Both the position numbers and the translations under genes were made by a program. Below the pieces are notes generated by a model, which was not told where the DNA came from, did no database searches, and saw nothing but the letters and a program-made list of their open reading frames with translations. A stretch of 44,979 nucleotides of DNA from Oscillospiraceae bacterium (GTDB lineage Bacteria; Bacillota; Clostridia; Oscillospirales; Oscillospiraceae). The DNA is taken from contig CACZUK010000003.1 in the NCBI GenBank assembly GCA_902784305.1, positions 1-44,979 of the forward strand, given 5' to 3'. This document shows, one piece after another, positions 16,062-24,173 of the stretch. Every line of letters starts with the position of its first letter. The stretch's first letter is position 1.

Positions 16062-16946
16062 TTACAGCCCGATGTACTTCTTCATGTGCTCAATGGGCAT
16101 ATCCTGACCCATCCACAGCTTGAAGGCCGCCGCGCCCTGGAAGAAGAGCATGCCCAGGCCGTTGACGGTGGTGCAGCCCACCTCCTCGGCCATTTCCAGC
16201 AAGGCGGTCTTGGCGGGGGAGTAAATCGTGTCGGTGACGATGAGGTCGGGGCGCAGATAGCTCTTGTCGGGGATGTAGGTCATGCCCTTGAGCTTGCCCA
16301 TGCCCACGCCGGTGGAGTTGGCCAGCAGGGCGGAGTCGGCGATTTCGTCCTTGAGCACCTGCATGGCGGCGGGGTCGGCGGTGTTGAGCTCGAAGAGCTT
16401 CACCGTGCAGTCGGTCTCGGCGGTGATGTCCGCCACGGCCTTCTCACAGCGGTCCCAGAAGCTGTCCCGGACGTTGAAGATGCTGATTTCCTTCACGCCG
16501 TCCAGAGCGGCTTGCACGGCGATGGCCTTGCCGGCGCCGCCGCAGCCCACCAGGGTCATCTTCTTGCCGATGATGTCGATGCCCCGGTCGCTCAGGGAGG
16601 TCATATAGCCCTCGCCGTCGGTGGAATAGCCCTTGAGGCGTCCGTCGGGCAGCACCACGATGGTGTTCACGGCCTCGCACAGCCGGGCGGCGGGGTCGAT
16701 TTCGTCCAGATACTTCATGACCGCGTTCTTGCAGGGCATGGACACGTTGGCGCCCTTCATGCGGAAGGTTTTGAGGGCCTTCACCGCGTCCTCGATGCGG
16801 CTCAGGTCGATGTCAAAGGCCAGATAGGCGTAATCCAGGCCCAGCTGGGCAAAGGCCTCGTTGTGCATGGCGGGAGAGCTGGAGTGGGCGGCGGGGGAGC
16901 CGAAGAAGCCCAGCAGTTGAGTGTGGCCGGTGATGCGTTCTGCCAT
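16062..16946 (-). CDS. aroE: Shikimate/quinate dehydrogenase, YdiB-like
   Basis: NAD(P)-dependent oxidoreductase interconverting 3-dehydroshikimate and shikimate (aromatic amino acid pathway), 294 residues from ATG 16946, which has AAGGAAC before it. A longer frame from 17045 has no ribosome site. Substrate loop SSSPAMHN, catalytic Lys in NVSMPCKNAV, Asp in GYSTDGEG, and the Rossmann loop GCGGAGKAI. The NVSMPxK form, the RDSFWDRCE stretch and the GMLFFQGAAAF end resemble E. coli YdiB, which also uses quinate, more than AroE. No other aro genes are nearby. Confidence 0.9.
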   Translation of the reverse strand: MAERITGHTQLLGFFGSPAAHSSSPAMHNEAFAQLGLDYAYLAFDIDLSRIEDAVKALKTFRMKGANVSMPCKNAVMKYLDEIDPAARLCEAVNTIVVLPDGRLKGYSTDGEGYMTSLSDRGIDIIGKKMTLVGCGGAGKAIAVQAALDGVKEISIFNVRDSFWDRCEKAVADITAETDCTVKLFELNTADPAAMQVLKDEIADSALLANSTGVGMGKLKGMTYIPDKSYLRPDLIVTDTIYSPAKTALLEMAEEVGCTTVNGLGMLFFQGAAAFKLWMGQDMPIEHMKKYIGL

Positions 16947-17016
16947 AGTCAGTTCCTTCTTTCTTCCCGGAGAATTTGCAGGGAATATGCCCTTTCCTGG
17001 GAGATAGTCTGTCCCT

Positions 17017-17045
17017 ATTATAAAAATCCTCCGGGTGCGTGTCAA
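17017..17045 (-). promoter_or_regulatory. Perfect consensus promoter of the shikimate dehydrogenase gene
   Basis: On the minus strand, TTGACA (17040-17045), exactly 17 bp, TATAAT (17017-17022). The -35 box lies inside the loop of the hairpin at 17029-17055. Confidence 0.9.
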
Positions 17046-17055
17046 GCGCCCGGAG
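17029..17055 (-). terminator. Terminator of malic enzyme overlapping the next promoter
   Basis: On the minus strand, CTCCGGG-N13-CCCGGAG is followed by GATTTTTAT, 43 nt after the malic enzyme stop. The U-tract runs straight into the -10 of the downstream gene. Confidence 0.65.
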
Positions 17056-17097
17056 AGATTTTATGGTTTAAAGGGGTAAAGATTTTGAAAGCTGCGC

Positions 17098-18270
17098 TCA
17101 GATTCTGGCCACGCCGCTGTGCCGGGCGGCCTCGGCCACGGCCTTTGCCACCGCCGGACGCACCGCCGGGTCGAAGGCGTAGGGCAGGATGAACTCGGGA
17201 GAGAGCTTTTCCTGGGGCACCAGGGAGGCCAGGGCGTCGGCGGCGGCCAGCTTCATGGCGTCGTTGATGTCGCTGGCGCGCACATCGAAGGTGCCCCGGA
17301 AGATGCCGGGGAAGGCCAGAACGTTGTTGATCTGGTTGGGGAAGTCGCTGCGCCCGGTGCCCACCACGGCGGCGCCGGCGGCCAGGGCCTTCTGGGGCAG
17401 AATCTCCGGGTCCGGGTTGGCCATGGGGAAGAGGATGGCGTTGGGGGCCATGGAGCGGACCATGTCCTCGGTGACCATGTTGGCGGCGCTGACGCCGATG
17501 AACACATCCGCGCCCTCCAGCATCTCCGCCAGGGAGCCGGACTCCCGGTTCCGGTTGGTGATGGCGGCAATTTTCTCCTTGGCGGGGTTGAGGCCGCCGC
17601 GGCCCTCGTAGATGGCGCCCCGGCGGTCGCACATGATAACGTCTGTGAGGCCCCGGGCGATGAGCAGGCGAATGATGGCGATGCCCGCCGCGCCCGCGCC
17701 GCAGGTGACCACGCGGATTTTGGTGATGTCCTTGCCCACCAGCTTCAGGGCGTTGGTCAGGGCCGCCAGCACCACCACGGCGGTGCCGTGCTGGTCGTCG
17801 TGGAAGATGGGGATGGAGCAGCGCTTTTTCAGCTTCTCCTCGATTTCAAAGCAGCGGGGGGCGGCGATGTCCTCCAGGTTCACGCCGCCGAAGCTGCCCT
17901 CCAGCAGGGCGACGGTGTTGACAATCTCGTCCACGTCCTTGCTCTTCACGCACAGGGGCACCGCGTCCACGCCGCCGAAGGCCTTGAAGAGCACGCACTT
18001 GCCCTCCATGACGGGCATGCCCGCCTCCGGGCCGATGTCGCCCAGGCCCAGCACGGCGGTGCCGTCTGTGACCACCGCCACCGTGTTCCAGCGGCCGGTG
18101 AGCTCGTAGCTCTGGGACGGGTCGCGCTGAATGACCCGGCAGGGCTCCGCCACACCGGGGGTGTAGGCCAGACTCAGGGCATCCTTGTCCTTGACGGCCA
18201 TCTTGGGCACGGTTTCCAGCTTGCCCCGCCACTGGTAGTGCAGGCGCAGGGATTCTTCCGCATAATTCAT
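17098..18270 (-). CDS. NAD(P)-dependent malic enzyme
   Basis: Oxidative decarboxylation of malate to pyruvate, 390 residues, the size of the short bacterial class. Substrate half: VKDKDALSLAYTPGVAEPC with the catalytic Tyr, LGLGDIGPEAGMPVMEGK, IPIFHDDQHGTAVV. Cofactor half: GAGAAGIAI, then NPDPEI and GRSDFPNQINN. NAD versus NADP preference is not decided here. The start is ATG 18270 with AGGAAGCGAGG upstream. The frame stays open far upstream, antisense to the helicase gene, but only this part carries conserved motifs. Monocistronic. Confidence 0.95.
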   Translation of the reverse strand: MNYAEESLRLHYQWRGKLETVPKMAVKDKDALSLAYTPGVAEPCRVIQRDPSQSYELTGRWNTVAVVTDGTAVLGLGDIGPEAGMPVMEGKCVLFKAFGGVDAVPLCVKSKDVDEIVNTVALLEGSFGGVNLEDIAAPRCFEIEEKLKKRCSIPIFHDDQHGTAVVVLAALTNALKLVGKDITKIRVVTCGAGAAGIAIIRLLIARGLTDVIMCDRRGAIYEGRGGLNPAKEKIAAITNRNRESGSLAEMLEGADVFIGVSAANMVTEDMVRSMAPNAILFPMANPDPEILPQKALAAGAAVVGTGRSDFPNQINNVLAFPGIFRGTFDVRASDINDAMKLAAADALASLVPQEKLSPEFILPYAFDPAVRPAVAKAVAEAARHSGVARI

Positions 18271-18328
18271 ATTTAGCCAGCCTCGCTTCCTGTGAGTTCC
18301 CGTATCGTTTTTTTGGGGATGCCGCTCT

Positions 18329-18357
18329 ATTATACGGCAGGACCGGGCCGCTGGCAA
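18329..18357 (-). promoter_or_regulatory. Sigma-A promoter of malic enzyme
   Basis: On the minus strand, TTGCCA (18352-18357), 17 bp, TATAAT (18329-18334). Confidence 0.8.
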
Positions 18358-18547
18358 GGAAGAATACTGACACAATCCGGGGCGAAAACACCCGTTTTTT
18401 TGTGTGATAGCAAAAACGGGCGCGTTTCTCCCTTTTTTTCTTCGCGGCAGCGAAGCACATTTCACGTCCGCGGCGCCGTCTGCGGGCGCGCGGGCGCGCC
18501 GGGCGTGGGCAAAGGGAAGACATACAGGCGCAGTCTGTATTTTTTCG

Positions 18548-18576
18548 TTGTCAATTGGGCGCAAAGCTGATATAAT
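18548..18576 (+). promoter_or_regulatory. Sigma-A promoter of the CPBP gene
   Basis: TTGTCA (18548-18553), 17 bp, TATAAT (18571-18576). Confidence 0.85.
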
Positions 18577-18624
18577 AGCGCTGACACCATGCGGGGGAGC
18601 CCCCGTGGAGGGGAGGTGAAGGAG

Positions 18625-19560
18625 ATGGAGCGCTATCAGGTGGACACCATGTCCCGCCGGGAGCTGCGCGGCTGCTACAACCGCTATGCCTGGGCGGTTC
18701 TGCTGCTCTATCCGCTGAGCAAGTGCACCATCCTTGCAATCCTGATGCTGGAGCGCTGGCTGCTTCCCGGACAAATCCTCGACCCGGCCTGGATGACCCT
18801 GAGGAATTCCCTGATCAACGCCTTCGCCAGCTATGTGCCCCCGACGCTGCTGTTCCTGGTGCTGCTGCGCCGGTTCCCCCGCTCGGAGAAGCTGCCGGTG
18901 GACCGATTGGGGCTGTGGGAATTTCTCTTTACGATGATGCTCACTCTGGGATTGTGCTATCTGCTCAATCTGACGACCCTGGGGCTGATTGCGCTGATGG
19001 AAAAGGGCGTGGGCATGAGCGCTCTGAACCGGGTGGCACAGCAGGACAACAGCACCCCTCTGTGGAATCAGGTGGTTTTCATGGTGCTGCTGCCTCCGGT
19101 GTGCGAGGAGCTGCTTTTCCGCAGGCTGCTGCTGGACCGGCTGCGCGTTTTGGGGGACGTGTCGGCCATTGTCCTCTCCGCGCTGGCCTTCGCCCTGTAC
19201 CACATGAACCTGTTCCAGATGCTCTACGCCTTCGGACTGGGGATGCTCTTCGCCGTGGTGGTGCTCCTGACCGGCTCCATTCGGGACACCATTCTCCTGC
19301 ATATGTGCGTGAACGGCATGACGGTGCTGAACAACGCCCTGGGCAGCGAATTTTTTTCCCTGCTCTACACGCTCTTCCTGTGTCTGAGCGCCGCTGTGGC
19401 GGTGGTGTTTCTGGCAACCAGGCGGGGCAGCTTCCAACTGGAGGGCGGACCGCTGCGCCTGTCCGCCCGGGATAAGCGCCGGGCCTGTCTGCGCAGCGGG
19501 TGGTTCTGGCTCATGCTTCTCAACGGCGTCCTGGGCAGCGGCGTCCTCATTTTCCGCTGA
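18625..19560 (+). CDS. CPBP family intramembrane glutamic protease
   Basis: Membrane protein of 311 residues with about eight hydrophobic helices. The three conserved CPBP/Abi motifs are present: EELLFR (Glu161, Glu162, Arg166), FALYH (His193) and HMCVN (His226, Asn230), so it should be an active Rce1-like enzyme. Substrate unknown. ATG 18625 is preferred over the in-frame ATG at 18589 because GGGAGGTGAAGG sits directly before it. It is 45 nt upstream of the helicase gene with no terminator seen, so the two may share a transcript. Confidence 0.9.
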   Translation: MERYQVDTMSRRELRGCYNRYAWAVLLLYPLSKCTILAILMLERWLLPGQILDPAWMTLRNSLINAFASYVPPTLLFLVLLRRFPRSEKLPVDRLGLWEFLFTMMLTLGLCYLLNLTTLGLIALMEKGVGMSALNRVAQQDNSTPLWNQVVFMVLLPPVCEELLFRRLLLDRLRVLGDVSAIVLSALAFALYHMNLFQMLYAFGLGMLFAVVVLLTGSIRDTILLHMCVNGMTVLNNALGSEFFSLLYTLFLCLSAAVAVVFLATRRGSFQLEGGPLRLSARDKRRACLRSGWFWLMLLNGVLGSGVLIFR

Positions 19561-19605
19561 AAGTCTGCCCAACCAACAATTTTTCAACGATAAGGGTGTT
19601 ATTGC

Positions 19606-21756
19606 TTGAATTTCAAAGACTGTCAACTCATTGACCCCATAGTCAAGGCCCTGGAGGAACAGGGCTACACCGAGCCCACCGCCATCCAGGCGGGGGCCAT
19701 CCGCCCGGCGCTGGAGGGCCGGGACGTGCTGGGCATCGCCCGCACCGGCACAGGCAAGACCTGCGCCTTTGCCGCTCCCATTTTGCAGAGACTCCACGAG
19801 CGCAGCGTACAGGGCCGGCCCATCCGGGCGCTGGTGCTCACCCCCACCCGGGAGCTGGCGATTCAGAATCAGGAGTGCTTTGAGGCCTACGGCGTCAACC
19901 TGCCCCTGCGCAGCGTGGTCATCTTCGGCGGCGTAGGGCAGAATCCCCAGGTGGAGGCCCTGCGGCAGGGTGCCGACATTTTGGTGGCGACCCCGGGCCG
20001 TCTGGCGGACCTGTACCAGCAGAAGCTGCTGGATTTGTCCCGGCTGGAGATTTTTGTGCTGGATGAGGCCGACCGCATGCTGGACATGGGCTTCATCCAC
20101 GACGTGAAGAAGATTCTCACCTGGCTGCCCAGGCGCAAGCAGACCCTGTTCTTCTCCGCTACCATGCCCCGCGAAATCACCGAGCTGGTGGAGCGCCTGC
20201 TCCACCGCCCCGTGCGGGTGGCCGTGGACCCGGTGAACACCACCGTGGACGCCATCGACCAGACCGTGTACAAGGTGGACCGGAACAACAAGACCCGGCT
20301 GCTGGTGCACCTGCTGCGGGAGAAGCAGCTGCCCTCCGTGCTGGTGTTTACCCGCACCAAGCACGGGGCCAACAAGGTGGCCCGGGATTTGGAGAAGGCC
20401 GGCGTCAGCGCCTGCGCCATCCACGGCAACAAGAGCCAGACCGCCCGGCAGCAGGCACTCTCCTCCTTTAAAGAAGGCAAAATTCAGGTGTTGGTGGCAA
20501 CCGACATCGCCGCCCGGGGCCTGGACATCGAGGATTTGGCCTGCGTGGTGAACTACAACCTCCCCGAGGTGAGCGAGACTTACGTCCACCGCATCGGCCG
20601 GACGGGCCGGGCCGGACGGGAGGGCATCGCCATCGCCCTGTGCGACTTCCAGGAGCTGCCCCTGCTCAAGGACATCGAAAAGCTCATCAAAAAGCCGGTG
20701 CCGGAGGTGGAGGACCACCCCTGGCCCATGGAAAACTTCGAGGCACCCGCCCGGGACAAGCACGGCAAGGTCCGCAACGCCGAGGACGAGGAGGCCCGCG
20801 CTGCCGCCCGGGAGCGCGCGAAGAAGCGCCGGGAGCAGCAGAAGGCGCAGGCCGAAGCGGCCCAGCCGGAGGCCCCTCAGAAGAGCGCCGCCCAGCCCAA
20901 AGAGCCCGGGGTGGGTGCGCCCAAGCCGGAGCCGAAGCCCACGGCCCCTCAGAAGAGCACCCCCCAGCCCAAAGAGCCCGGAGCGGGTGCGCCCAGGCCG
21001 GAGCCGAAGCCCGCGGCCCGGAAGGACGGCAAAAAGAGCGCTGTGGGCGTGGTGCCCATCCCCGACCTGCTGCCCACCAAGGAGGAGCGCGCGCTCCGGG
21101 AGCAGCATAGCGAGCGCAGCTATGACCCGGAGGACTTTCTCCATCGGACGGCCTACCGGCGGCCAGAGCGGAAGGTCATCCCCTCCCTGAGCGACGTGTC
21201 CCTGCTGCCCCAGGTGGAGCTGAAGGAGGCCTTTGTGCGCAAGAGCGACCTGCTGGACCTGGACCGCCCGGTGAAGCAGCTGCCCAGACAGGACGCCACC
21301 GCCCGGCTGTTCTCCCGCGGCGGAGAGGTGCAGGAGCGCCGTCCGGCCAAACAGGCCGCGGCGGAGCCGCCCAAGGAGGAAAAGTCCTCCTCCAGCCGGA
21401 AAAAGCGCAAAAAAAAGGGTGCCAAACAGGCCGAGGCCGCCCAGCAGAGCCAGTCCAGGCCCGCCGCGCCGCAGAAGGGCGCTCAGAAAGACCGGAGCGC
21501 TCAGAAGAGCGCCCCCAAGAAGGAACAAAAGGATCAGAAAACCGCCTCCAATCCCCAGAAGAACGGCAAAAAAGCGCCCAAAGCCGAGGAGCAGGAGCGC
21601 AGAGTGGTGTTCACCGTGGCCCAGGAGGAGAAGAAGCGCAGCCGCCGGGGCCGCCACGCCTTCTCTGAGGCCGGAGCCGCCTCCCGTCAGAAGGACTCCA
21701 CGGAGCAGAAGAGCCTGATGAAGCCCTACTACCTCAGCGACCGGCGCAAGGGCTGA
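19606..21756 (+). CDS. DEAD-box RNA helicase with long basic tail
   Basis: ATP-dependent RNA helicase (RhlE/CshA-like), 716 residues. Q motif (Gln28), ARTGTGKT (Lys51), PTRELA, DEAD, SAT, DIAARGLDI and HRIGRTGRAG are complete in the first about 370 residues. The remaining about 330 residues are Lys/Pro/Gln/Ala-rich and low in complexity. They include two tandem 24-residue repeats and KKRKKKG-like clusters that should bind RNA. The start is TTG 19606 with AAGGGTG 7 nt before it. No ATG or GTG fits the conserved N-terminus. Likely acts in ribosome assembly or mRNA turnover. Confidence 0.94.
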   Translation: MNFKDCQLIDPIVKALEEQGYTEPTAIQAGAIRPALEGRDVLGIARTGTGKTCAFAAPILQRLHERSVQGRPIRALVLTPTRELAIQNQECFEAYGVNLPLRSVVIFGGVGQNPQVEALRQGADILVATPGRLADLYQQKLLDLSRLEIFVLDEADRMLDMGFIHDVKKILTWLPRRKQTLFFSATMPREITELVERLLHRPVRVAVDPVNTTVDAIDQTVYKVDRNNKTRLLVHLLREKQLPSVLVFTRTKHGANKVARDLEKAGVSACAIHGNKSQTARQQALSSFKEGKIQVLVATDIAARGLDIEDLACVVNYNLPEVSETYVHRIGRTGRAGREGIAIALCDFQELPLLKDIEKLIKKPVPEVEDHPWPMENFEAPARDKHGKVRNAEDEEARAAARERAKKRREQQKAQAEAAQPEAPQKSAAQPKEPGVGAPKPEPKPTAPQKSTPQPKEPGAGAPRPEPKPAARKDGKKSAVGVVPIPDLLPTKEERALREQHSERSYDPEDFLHRTAYRRPERKVIPSLSDVSLLPQVELKEAFVRKSDLLDLDRPVKQLPRQDATARLFSRGGEVQERRPAKQAAAEPPKEEKSSSSRKKRKKKGAKQAEAAQQSQSRPAAPQKGAQKDRSAQKSAPKKEQKDQKTASNPQKNGKKAPKAEEQERRVVFTVAQEEKKRSRRGRHAFSEAGAASRQKDSTEQKSLMKPYYLSDRRKG
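20871..21014 (+). repeat. Two tandem 72-bp repeats inside the helicase gene
   Basis: 20871-20942 and 20943-21014 are near-identical and encode two 24-residue Pro/Lys/Gln/Ala units (each with QPKEPG and PEPKP). In-frame duplication in the disordered tail. Confidence 0.9.
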
Positions 21757-21855
21757 GAAACTGCCGGAGCCGGCATTGATTCACGATAGCAGGATGCAAA
21801 GAATTTTGAGGATTGCTATTAGGACGACCCCCCAAAAGAGAGGAAACCGCCCCCT

Positions 21856-22317
21856 ATGCTTTACTTTCTCGCCGCCGCCGCTCTGGTGGCCCTGGACCAG
21901 CTCACCAAGCTGGCCATCCGCTCCTCCCTGGCCCTGGGCGAGCAGCTCACCCTGCTGCCCGGCGTGCTGGGCCTGACCTATGTGCAGAACACCGGCATGG
22001 CCTTCTCCAGCCTCAGCGGGCGCACGGGCTTTCTGACCCTTGTCTCTCTGTCGGCCAGCGTGGCCATGGTGGTCATGCTGCTGCGCAATCGGCCCTTTGC
22101 CCACCCCTTCGGCAAGTGGATTCTGACCCTCATTCTGGCCGGGGCCGTGGGGAATCTCATCGACCGGTTCTTCTTCCACTATGTCACCGACATGATTCAG
22201 GTGCTCTTTGTCAACTTCGCCGTGTTCAATGTGGCCGACTGCTGCGTGGTGGTGGGCGGCATCCTGATGGCTGTCTATGTGGGCTTCTTCTGGGAGCGGC
22301 TGGAGGGCGAGGCATGA
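21856..22317 (+). CDS. lspA: Lipoprotein signal peptidase (signal peptidase II)
   Basis: Inner-membrane aspartyl protease removing signal peptides from prolipoproteins such as ModA here. 153 residues, four hydrophobic helices. Conserved QNTGMAF (Asn45) and the catalytic Asp pair Asp103 in GNLIDR and Asp128 in FNVAD. The start is ATG 21856 with GAGAGG upstream. Its stop overlaps the next gene's ATG (ATGA), the common lspA-rluD arrangement of Firmicutes. The 99 bp before it hold only a short TGCCGG/CCGGCA hairpin without a T-run. Confidence 0.96.
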   Translation: MLYFLAAAALVALDQLTKLAIRSSLALGEQLTLLPGVLGLTYVQNTGMAFSSLSGRTGFLTLVSLSASVAMVVMLLRNRPFAHPFGKWILTLILAGAVGNLIDRFFFHYVTDMIQVLFVNFAVFNVADCCVVVGGILMAVYVGFFWERLEGEA

Positions 22318-23222
22318 CCGAGCACGTCCTCACCGCCGGGACCTCCGGCGAGCGGGCGGACCAGTTTCTCAGCCGCAGCGTGGAGGGCCTCACCCGCTCC
22401 GCCGCCCAGCGCCTGCTGGAGCAGGGGCTGGTCACCAGCGGCGGCCTACCTTTAAAAAAGAAGGACCGCCTCACGCCGGGGCAGGTTCTGGTGGTGGCGC
22501 TGCCCGACCCGGAGCCCCTGGACGCCCGGCCGGAGCCGATTCCCCTGGACATCGTCTACGAGGACGAGGACGTGGTGGTGGTGAACAAGCCCGTGGGCAT
22601 GGTGGTCCACCCGGCGGCGGGCCACAGCAGCGGCACGTTGGTCAACGCTCTGTTGTATCACTGCGGAAAATCACTCTCCGGAATCAACGGCGTGCTGCGC
22701 CCGGGCATTGTCCACCGGATTGACCGGGACACCAGCGGCCTGCTCATCGTCGCCAAGAACGACGCCGCCCATGTGGCGCTGGCCCGTCAGCTGGAGGACC
22801 ACAGCCTCTCGCGCACCTACGAGGCCATTGTGGTGGGGGGGCTTCGGGAGGACTCCGGCACCGTGGATGCCCCCATTGCCCGCCACCCCCGGGAGCGCAA
22901 GCGCATGGCGGTGGTCAGCGGCGGCAAGCGGGCGGTGACCCATTGGCGGGTGGTGGAGCGCTTTTCCGGCCACACCTGGGTGGAGTGCGCTCTGGAGACG
23001 GGCCGCACCCATCAGATTCGGGTCCACATGGCCCACATCGGCCGCCCCCTGCTGGGGGACACGGTCTACGGCAGCAAGAAGCCGGTGCCGGGGCTGGCGG
23101 GCCAGTGCCTCCACGCGGCTCGGCTGCGCTTCGTCCACCCCTCCACCGGCGTGGCCATGGAGGTGGAGGCACCGCTGCCCTCCTGGTTCACGGACACGGT
23201 ACAGCGTCTGAGAAGGCTGTAA
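22314..23222 (+). CDS. rluD: RluA/RluD-family 23S rRNA pseudouridine synthase
   Basis: Converts specific uridines in 23S rRNA (or possibly tRNA) to pseudouridine. 302 residues. N-terminal S4-like RNA-binding domain (about 12-60), then the catalytic domain with NKPVGMVVHP and HRIDRDTSGL (Asp139), and the ARTHQIRVHMAHIG-like C-terminal motif (here GRTHQIRVHM). It is translationally coupled to lspA. Target site specificity cannot be read from sequence, so the symbol is by family. Confidence 0.88.
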   Translation: MTEHVLTAGTSGERADQFLSRSVEGLTRSAAQRLLEQGLVTSGGLPLKKKDRLTPGQVLVVALPDPEPLDARPEPIPLDIVYEDEDVVVVNKPVGMVVHPAAGHSSGTLVNALLYHCGKSLSGINGVLRPGIVHRIDRDTSGLLIVAKNDAAHVALARQLEDHSLSRTYEAIVVGGLREDSGTVDAPIARHPRERKRMAVVSGGKRAVTHWRVVERFSGHTWVECALETGRTHQIRVHMAHIGRPLLGDTVYGSKKPVPGLAGQCLHAARLRFVHPSTGVAMEVEAPLPSWFTDTVQRLRRL

Positions 23223-23403
23223 AACGCCGATTTGAACCGTTATGCGGGGCCGTCCGGCAGCGGAGGGTCCCGTTTTCGCGGCCAAGGGAGGGTTATTCTG
23301 CGATTTCCACAGGCTTTTCCACATGGAGGGCTTCCCGAAAGGAGCTTTTCCGATGGAAGCCCGGGAAAAAGCAGAAAAATTTGAAAAAAATGCGAAGTTC
23401 TGC
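23223..23403. other. Spacer between rluD and the S10 operon promoter
   Basis: No gene or clear terminator seen. GCGGCCAAGGGAGGG near 23278 faintly resembles the form II repeat but lacks its stem. Confidence 0.5.
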
Positions 23404-23432
23404 TTGACAAAAAAAGCGGAGTGTAGTATCCT
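23404..23432 (+). promoter_or_regulatory. Promoter of the S10 ribosomal operon
   Basis: TTGACA (23404-23409), 17 bp, TATCCT (23427-23432). Confidence 0.8.
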
Positions 23433-23707
23433 GACATGGTGTGTGAATGCACACAATGCGATGAAGCGGGAGATTGCGGACGTGGTCCGGTAACTTCCGT
23501 GGAGTATGTCCGAACCGGATTCGGGCGGCTGTGTTTTCAATGCTGTGGGCCAGGTGCGCGCAGCGGGCAGCCGACGTTTGTCGGCTTTCCTTGTGGAGTG
23601 GCGTGATACACGCGGCAAGGTGGATAAAACAGAGTCCACACAGAGCGCAGCCCCGCAGCGGTTCGGTTCATGTACGACCAATGTACGAAATTTAGGAGGA
23701 ACACACC
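23433..23707 (+). promoter_or_regulatory. Structured 5' leader of the S10 operon
   Basis: About 270 nt untranslated leader. Hairpins read directly: GTGTG/CACAC (23441-23454), CCGAA/TTCGG near 23511-23525, AGCCGAC-GTTT-GTCGGCT (23569-23586), and GCGTG/CACGC near 23601-23613. A direct repeat ATGTACGA occurs at 23670-23677 and 23681-23688 just before the AGGAGG site. It may be a ribosomal protein autoregulatory leader; the ligand (L4 in E. coli) is not deducible. Confidence 0.6.
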
Positions 23708-24016
23708 ATGGCTAACGAATCCATCCGCATCCGCCTGAAGGCGTATGATCATCAGCTCATCGACCAGAGCGCCGAGCGCATCGTCGAGACCGCCAAGCGC
23801 ACCGGCGCCAGCGTGTCCGGCCCCATCCCCCTGCCCACCAAGAAGGAGATCGTCACCATCCTGCGTGCGACCCACAAGTACAAGGACAGCCGGGAGCAGT
23901 TCGAGCGCCGCACCCACAAGCGCCTGATCGACATCCAGAACCCCAGCGCCAAGACCGTTGAGGCCCTGACCACCCTCCAGCTCCCCGCTGGCGTGGACAT
24001 CCAGATCAAGCTGTAA
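23708..24016 (+). CDS. rpsJ: 30S ribosomal protein S10
   Basis: 102 residues, the normal length, with [17 protein letters not shown] at the N-terminus and [10 protein letters not shown]. Small-subunit head protein, also the NusE antitermination factor. TTAGGAGGA precedes ATG 23708. First gene of the S10 operon. Confidence 0.99.
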   Translation: MANESIRIRLKAYDHQLIDQSAERIVETAKRTGASVSGPIPLPTKKEIVTILRATHKYKDSREQFERRTHKRLIDIQNPSAKTVEALTTLQLPAGVDIQIKL

Positions 24017-24173
24017 TCAGAGGAAGCGGATTCCGCAAAGTCCTGTGCATGGGCGCAGGCATCCCTATGTTCACCCGTATCCCGGCGCCTCACGAGTCGG
24101 GAGGGTCAAGTTGGCACCGTGCAGACCAATGGCGCGGGTCAACCAATAACCTTATAAGGAGGAAACATCCAAC
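24017..24173 (+). promoter_or_regulatory. Unusual structured spacer between rpsJ and rplC
   Basis: 157 nt between two genes that are normally close. Pairings seen: GCGGA/TCCGC near 24026-24036, CCTGTGC/GCGCAGG-like around 24043-24060, and TTGG/CCAA pairs near 24113-24149. No promoter is evident. Candidate second r-protein leader. Confidence 0.45.

Larger units (their letters stand above)
18271..18624. other. Divergent promoter region, malic enzyme / CPBP protease
   Basis: 354 bp without a gene. It holds two divergent promoters, a very GC-rich stretch near 18475-18510, and a hairpin CGGGGGAGCCCCCG (18592-18605) just before the CPBP ribosome site. Confidence 0.7.

Noticed and set aside
18271-21657. 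Extension of the malic enzyme frame by over 1100 codons on the minus strand
   Set aside because: Antisense to the CPBP and helicase genes. The real protein starts at ATG 18270 with a ribosome site and its own promoter at 18329-18357.
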